A DNA stretch of 64,000 bases from Ruminococcus sp. (GTDB lineage: Bacteria; Bacillota; Clostridia; Oscillospirales; Ruminococcaceae). Shown here in pieces: positions 61,266 to 64,000 of this stretch. The DNA lies in NCBI GenBank assembly GCA_017462565.1, contig JAFTQW010000028.1, positions 1-64,000 on the forward strand, given 5' to 3'. Positions within the stretch are counted from its first letter, which is position 1. Each line of letters begins with the position of its first letter. The position numbers and the translations under genes were made by a program. The notes beneath the pieces are model-generated. The model worked only from the letters and a program-made list of their open reading frames with translations. It made no database searches and was not told the DNA's origin.

Positions 61266-62741
61266 TTACGCTTTATGACCTCCGACTTGTCTGTTGCGTT
61301 CAATAGTAGTAGCTCCATCCTGAAAATTCAACCCTTTTAAAATAGCGTTTTTACCGTATTTATCCTTGATAGAGAGCATTGCTTTTTGCAGATTATGCTC
61401 ACGCTCAAGGGCATTTTTTTCCTGATTACGCTGACGCTCCAATTCCTCAACATCGTCAAACAGACTGTACTGCACGATTTCTTCTTTTGCTTCATTTTCC
61501 TGAACGACATGATTTGCCACAACATACATTCTGCGAACTAATAAATCCGGATCAACGATTTTACTGTACAACTTCATAGCTGCCTGCACGATCAGCTTTG
61601 CGGATGAAGTTTGTCTGCCGATATTAATAGAACCATGCGCTTGCTTCGGCACAGTTTTTCCGTATCTGTCCGTTTCAAGCTTACCTTTATAGCCTTTTGG
61701 TATACCCGTGTGATCATATCCAACCGTCAGAACAATCTGGTCGGTAACAAGTCTTTTACATACAAGATCAAGAGCCAGAAGTTCCGTCATTTCACGAACT
61801 ATTAATTGCCCCTTCTGAAAGTCATATGGACATGACAATACCTGTCCCTGACTGATACTATGATTTTCCGGTTTATATGATTTTATCGCAGACATAGGCG
61901 TTGGCTCATAACCCCATGCGTGATCGATAAGCAGTTCTGCATTTACTCCGAATATCTTAAAAAGCTTATCCTCACCGTATTCCGAAAATCTTGCAACGTC
62001 GCCCATTGTGAACAGACCTTCCGCCTCAAGCTTTTTTGAAATACCTCGTCCGATTCTCCAGAAATCCGTAAGCGGTCGATGATTCCACAGCTTCCTGCGG
62101 TAAGACATTTCGTCCAGTTCTGCAATACGAACGCCGTCTTGATCTGCCGGCATTTTCTTTGCAACAATATCCATTGCAATTTTGGCAAGATAGAGATTAG
62201 TACCAATTCCGGCAGTTGCTGTGATGCCCGTTTCACTAAGAACCTCACGTATCAGCTTCATGGCAAGCTCATGTGCGGTACATTTGTAGGTTTTCAGATA
62301 AGCGGTCACATCAATAAATACCTCGTCAATTGAGTAAACGTGAATATCCTCCGGAGCAATATACCTGAGATAAATTTCATATATTTTCGTGCTGATTTCC
62401 ATATAATGAGCCATTTGAGGCGATGCAATGATAAAATCCAGTTTGAGCGACGGATTTTTATCCAGTTCTGAAGCCGAAAAGGAGCTTCCTGTAAACGTGT
62501 TATACGGTTTGAAGTTCAATCGTTCTTTGTTAACATTTTGAACCTTTTGTATGACCTCGAATAATCTCGCTCTGCCCGGAATACCGTATTTTTTCAGTGA
62601 CGGTGTAACAGCAAGACATATCGTTTTTTCGGTACGGCTTTCATCGGCAACTACAAGATTGGTATCCATAGGATCAAGTCCACGGTCTACACATTCAACC
62701 GAAGCGTAGAAACTTTTTAAGTCAATACAGATACACTGCAT
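61266..62741 (-). CDS. Y-family DNA polymerase (UmuC/ImpB-like)
   Basis: A 491-residue translesion polymerase. CICIDLKSFYASVEC holds the first catalytic Asp and the steric residues, YSIDEVFIDVTAY the second acidic pair (Asp-Glu). A helix-hairpin-helix region (RPLTDFWRIGRGISKKLEAEGLFTMGDVA) and the little-finger domain follow. Compared with DinB (about 350 residues) it has a longer C-terminus with a coiled, charged segment and the QYSLFDD-like beta-clamp motif (residues about 422-428). Bypasses damaged template bases. First gene of the YolD cluster, driven by a perfect promoter. Confidence 0.92.
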   Translation of the reverse strand: MQCICIDLKSFYASVECVDRGLDPMDTNLVVADESRTEKTICLAVTPSLKKYGIPGRARLFEVIQKVQNVNKERLNFKPYNTFTGSSFSASELDKNPSLKLDFIIASPQMAHYMEISTKIYEIYLRYIAPEDIHVYSIDEVFIDVTAYLKTYKCTAHELAMKLIREVLSETGITATAGIGTNLYLAKIAMDIVAKKMPADQDGVRIAELDEMSYRRKLWNHRPLTDFWRIGRGISKKLEAEGLFTMGDVARFSEYGEDKLFKIFGVNAELLIDHAWGYEPTPMSAIKSYKPENHSISQGQVLSCPYDFQKGQLIVREMTELLALDLVCKRLVTDQIVLTVGYDHTGIPKGYKGKLETDRYGKTVPKQAHGSINIGRQTSSAKLIVQAAMKLYSKIVDPDLLVRRMYVVANHVVQENEAKEEIVQYSLFDDVEELERQRNQEKNALEREHNLQKAMLSIKDKYGKNAILKGLNFQDGATTIERNRQVGGHKA

Positions 62742-62784
62742 ATTCCGAACCCCTCCGATTGTTCCAAGAATTTTTTAAGGCAGT

Positions 62785-62805
62785 ACTGCATAATTTTTGT
62801 GCAGT
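62785..62805. promoter_or_regulatory. Inverted repeat in the polymerase leader
   Basis: ACTGCA-9 bp-TGCAGT (62785-62805), between the promoter and the start codon. It could be an operator or a leader hairpin. It does not match the usual Firmicute SOS box. Confidence 0.3.
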
Positions 62806-62828
62806 GTTGTTTTAATGTCTCTACTTTA

Positions 62829-62857
62829 ATTATATCATAGCCGTCAGAATGTGTCAA
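62829..62857 (-). promoter_or_regulatory. Consensus sigma-A promoter of the polymerase cluster
   Basis: Minus strand TTGACA (62852-62857), 17-bp spacer, TATAAT (62829-62834). Such a strong promoter for an error-prone polymerase suggests repression in normal conditions. Confidence 0.85.
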
Positions 62858-63047
62858 TCACTGATTTTCAAAGCAGCACCGCACAGAGATTGTGCGTTAG
62901 ATGCGCAGTCAGATTTTTACATCAAGAAACGCATGGAACTGTCTGAGATCATATGGTCTGGCATTCATAAACAATATCGATTTGATTGCAGATACATATA
63001 CTAATAAATTATTACAAAAGAAAAATAAACAAAATATAAAAAAAGCC

Positions 63048-63076
63048 TTGCAAAAAGTTCAAATAAAGGGTATAAT
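63048..63076 (+). promoter_or_regulatory. Sigma-A promoter of the SGNH-like gene
   Basis: TTGCAA (63048-63053), 17-bp spacer, TATAAT (63071-63076), about 35 bp before the start codon. Confidence 0.75.
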
Positions 63077-63111
63077 ATATAAAGATAACTTATTTTTACT
63101 AAGGAGGACCT

Positions 63112-63978
63112 ATGGCGAAGAAAAGAACAGTTCAGCATATATCAAATAAAAAAAGAGGCAGACCAAGGGTGAAGTTTAATTTCGGAGTTCTTGTGGTCAT
63201 TTTTGTACTTTCCTTTGCCGGATGTTTTGCCTTGTATATGCTTGCGGCAAATTTGAACGATGATTTTTTAAATGAAAGCTCTGAAAAAAACGTTGTACAG
63301 GAACAGCCCGATGCCGACGGTGAAAATGCAGATGATTCCACTGAAGTCACTTCTGATGAAGCTCAAAAAACACCGGAACAGCAGGGGAACACGTCAATAG
63401 CCAATCCTGTACCGCAATCCGAAGCAGTCGACGTATCTTACCTTGAAAGCTGCTGTCTTATAACGGATTCAACACTCATAAGAATGGCAGAGCATACATC
63501 TCTTAAAGATGTTATAGGAAGCGAGCAGCTTGGAGCTGCGGTATGCAACGAACAAAAAGTTGAATCTACTTACGGAACTGTAACCGTATATCAGACAATG
63601 CAGCTTAAAAAACCGACTAATCTTTATATAATGCTTGGAAACGATATCGGAGTATCAAGTGTGGACGAAATGATAACAGCTTATACAACCCTTGTGAACA
63701 GTCTCCATAATTATCTGCCTGATACAAAGATTTATATCATGCAGCTGCCTCCTGTTTACGTCAATGGAGAAACGGTTAATAACGATCTTATAAATCAATA
63801 TAACAGCCGTCTGCTTGATGTGGCAAGAAATACCGGAGTTTATTGCATTGATACAAATACAGCGCTTAAATCAGCTGAGGGAAATCTTTCGGAAGAATAC
63901 TGGAATGCTGATACTGGCGAATTGAGCGAGTCGGCATATAAGGCAATAAGCGATTATATAAGAACTCATACAGCATAA
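63112..63978 (+). CDS. Membrane-anchored SGNH/GDSL-like protein
   Basis: A 288-residue protein with a basic cytoplasmic start, one membrane helix (about 25-48), an acidic Glu/Asp/Gln linker to about 105 and an extracellular SGNH-hydrolase-like fold. LITDST stands in the position of the GDSx block, IMLGNDIG in that of the GxND block, and LPPVYVNGE...INQYNSRLLDVARNTGVYCID matches the later strands. The expected C-terminal DxxH pair is not evident (WNADTGELSESAY), so activity is doubtful. Family members deacetylate or bind wall or exopolysaccharide. GGAGG precedes the ATG. Confidence 0.6.
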   Translation: MAKKRTVQHISNKKRGRPRVKFNFGVLVVIFVLSFAGCFALYMLAANLNDDFLNESSEKNVVQEQPDADGENADDSTEVTSDEAQKTPEQQGNTSIANPVPQSEAVDVSYLESCCLITDSTLIRMAEHTSLKDVIGSEQLGAAVCNEQKVESTYGTVTVYQTMQLKKPTNLYIMLGNDIGVSSVDEMITAYTTLVNSLHNYLPDTKIYIMQLPPVYVNGETVNNDLINQYNSRLLDVARNTGVYCIDTNTALKSAEGNLSEEYWNADTGELSESAYKAISDYIRTHTA

Positions 63979-64000
63979 TTTTAATACACGATTTAAATTC

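Noticed and set aside
1..64000. tRNA genes and CRISPR arrays
   Set aside because: No T-loop GTTCGA-type cloverleaf and no regularly spaced identical repeats were seen.

Overview
The window looks like a chromosomal segment of a low-GC, cellulolytic Gram-positive gut bacterium, most likely a cellulosome-forming Ruminococcus (Oscillospiraceae). The clearest clues are two dockerin-bearing secreted proteins. One is a GH9 cellulase with a CBM3c-like module and a Ruminococcus-style dockerin. The other is a beta-helix protein with an N-terminal dockerin. Firmicute-type housekeeping genes (ThyX, YceD-RpmF, Der, PlsY, a PPi-type phosphofructokinase, YerC), strong AGGAGG-like ribosome sites and sigma-A promoters with 17-bp spacers agree. 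No rRNA, tRNA, CRISPR array or phage block was seen.

Layout. 1-5.4 kb: a structured sequence cut by the window edge, a LacI-sensor/GGDEF protein, ppa, prs and a NYN/PIN nuclease. 5.5-8.5 kb: a large MacB-type ABC protein. 8.8-14.9 kb (minus strand): an FMN-riboswitch-controlled ribD-ribE-ribBA-ribH operon that runs on into a HAD phosphatase and an M3-like lipoprotein peptidase. 14.9-15.2 kb: a 298-bp gene-less element with terminal inverted repeats and a target duplication. 15.3-20.4 kb: a tight three-gene operon of a TerB_N/TerB_C protein, a BrxD-like (DUF2791) ATPase and a BrxHI/Lhr-like helicase, the best candidate here for a poorly described DNA-processing or defence system. 20.5-26.2 kb: proC, two membrane proteins, a 1-kb AT-rich stretch with consensus promoters but no ordinary gene, then two cell-wall carboxypeptidase homologues (M15 and S11 folds) that have lost catalytic residues.

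26.3-34.9 kb: pgi and a long plus-strand run of core genes (yceD, rpmF, DUF512, der, plsY, gpsA) ending in an asparagine-synthase relative without a working glutaminase domain. 35-37.4 kb: an ABC-2 exporter pair and an AraC/GyrI regulator. 37.5-40.4 kb (minus): a VanR/VanS-like two-component system with an intact VanY-type peptidase but no vanHAX. 40.5-45.9 kb (minus): thyX, DUF2156, DJ-1, 5-FTHF cyclo-ligase, mltG and U32 peptidase, close-packed and partly overlapping.

46-55.7 kb (plus): TfoX-N protein, dockerin/beta-helix protein, the glycolytic operon pgk-(two membrane proteins)-tpiA-gpmI, an epimerase, a small protein, a Cof-type HAD and phosphofructokinase. 55.8-58.9 kb (minus): the GH9 cellulase downstream of yerC, preceded by a rod-like structured sequence. 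59.5-62.7 kb (minus): a DUF2520 protein and a YolD / VOC / Y-family polymerase cluster. 63.1-64 kb (plus): a membrane-anchored SGNH-like protein. Functions are inferred from motifs read by eye; no database search was possible.
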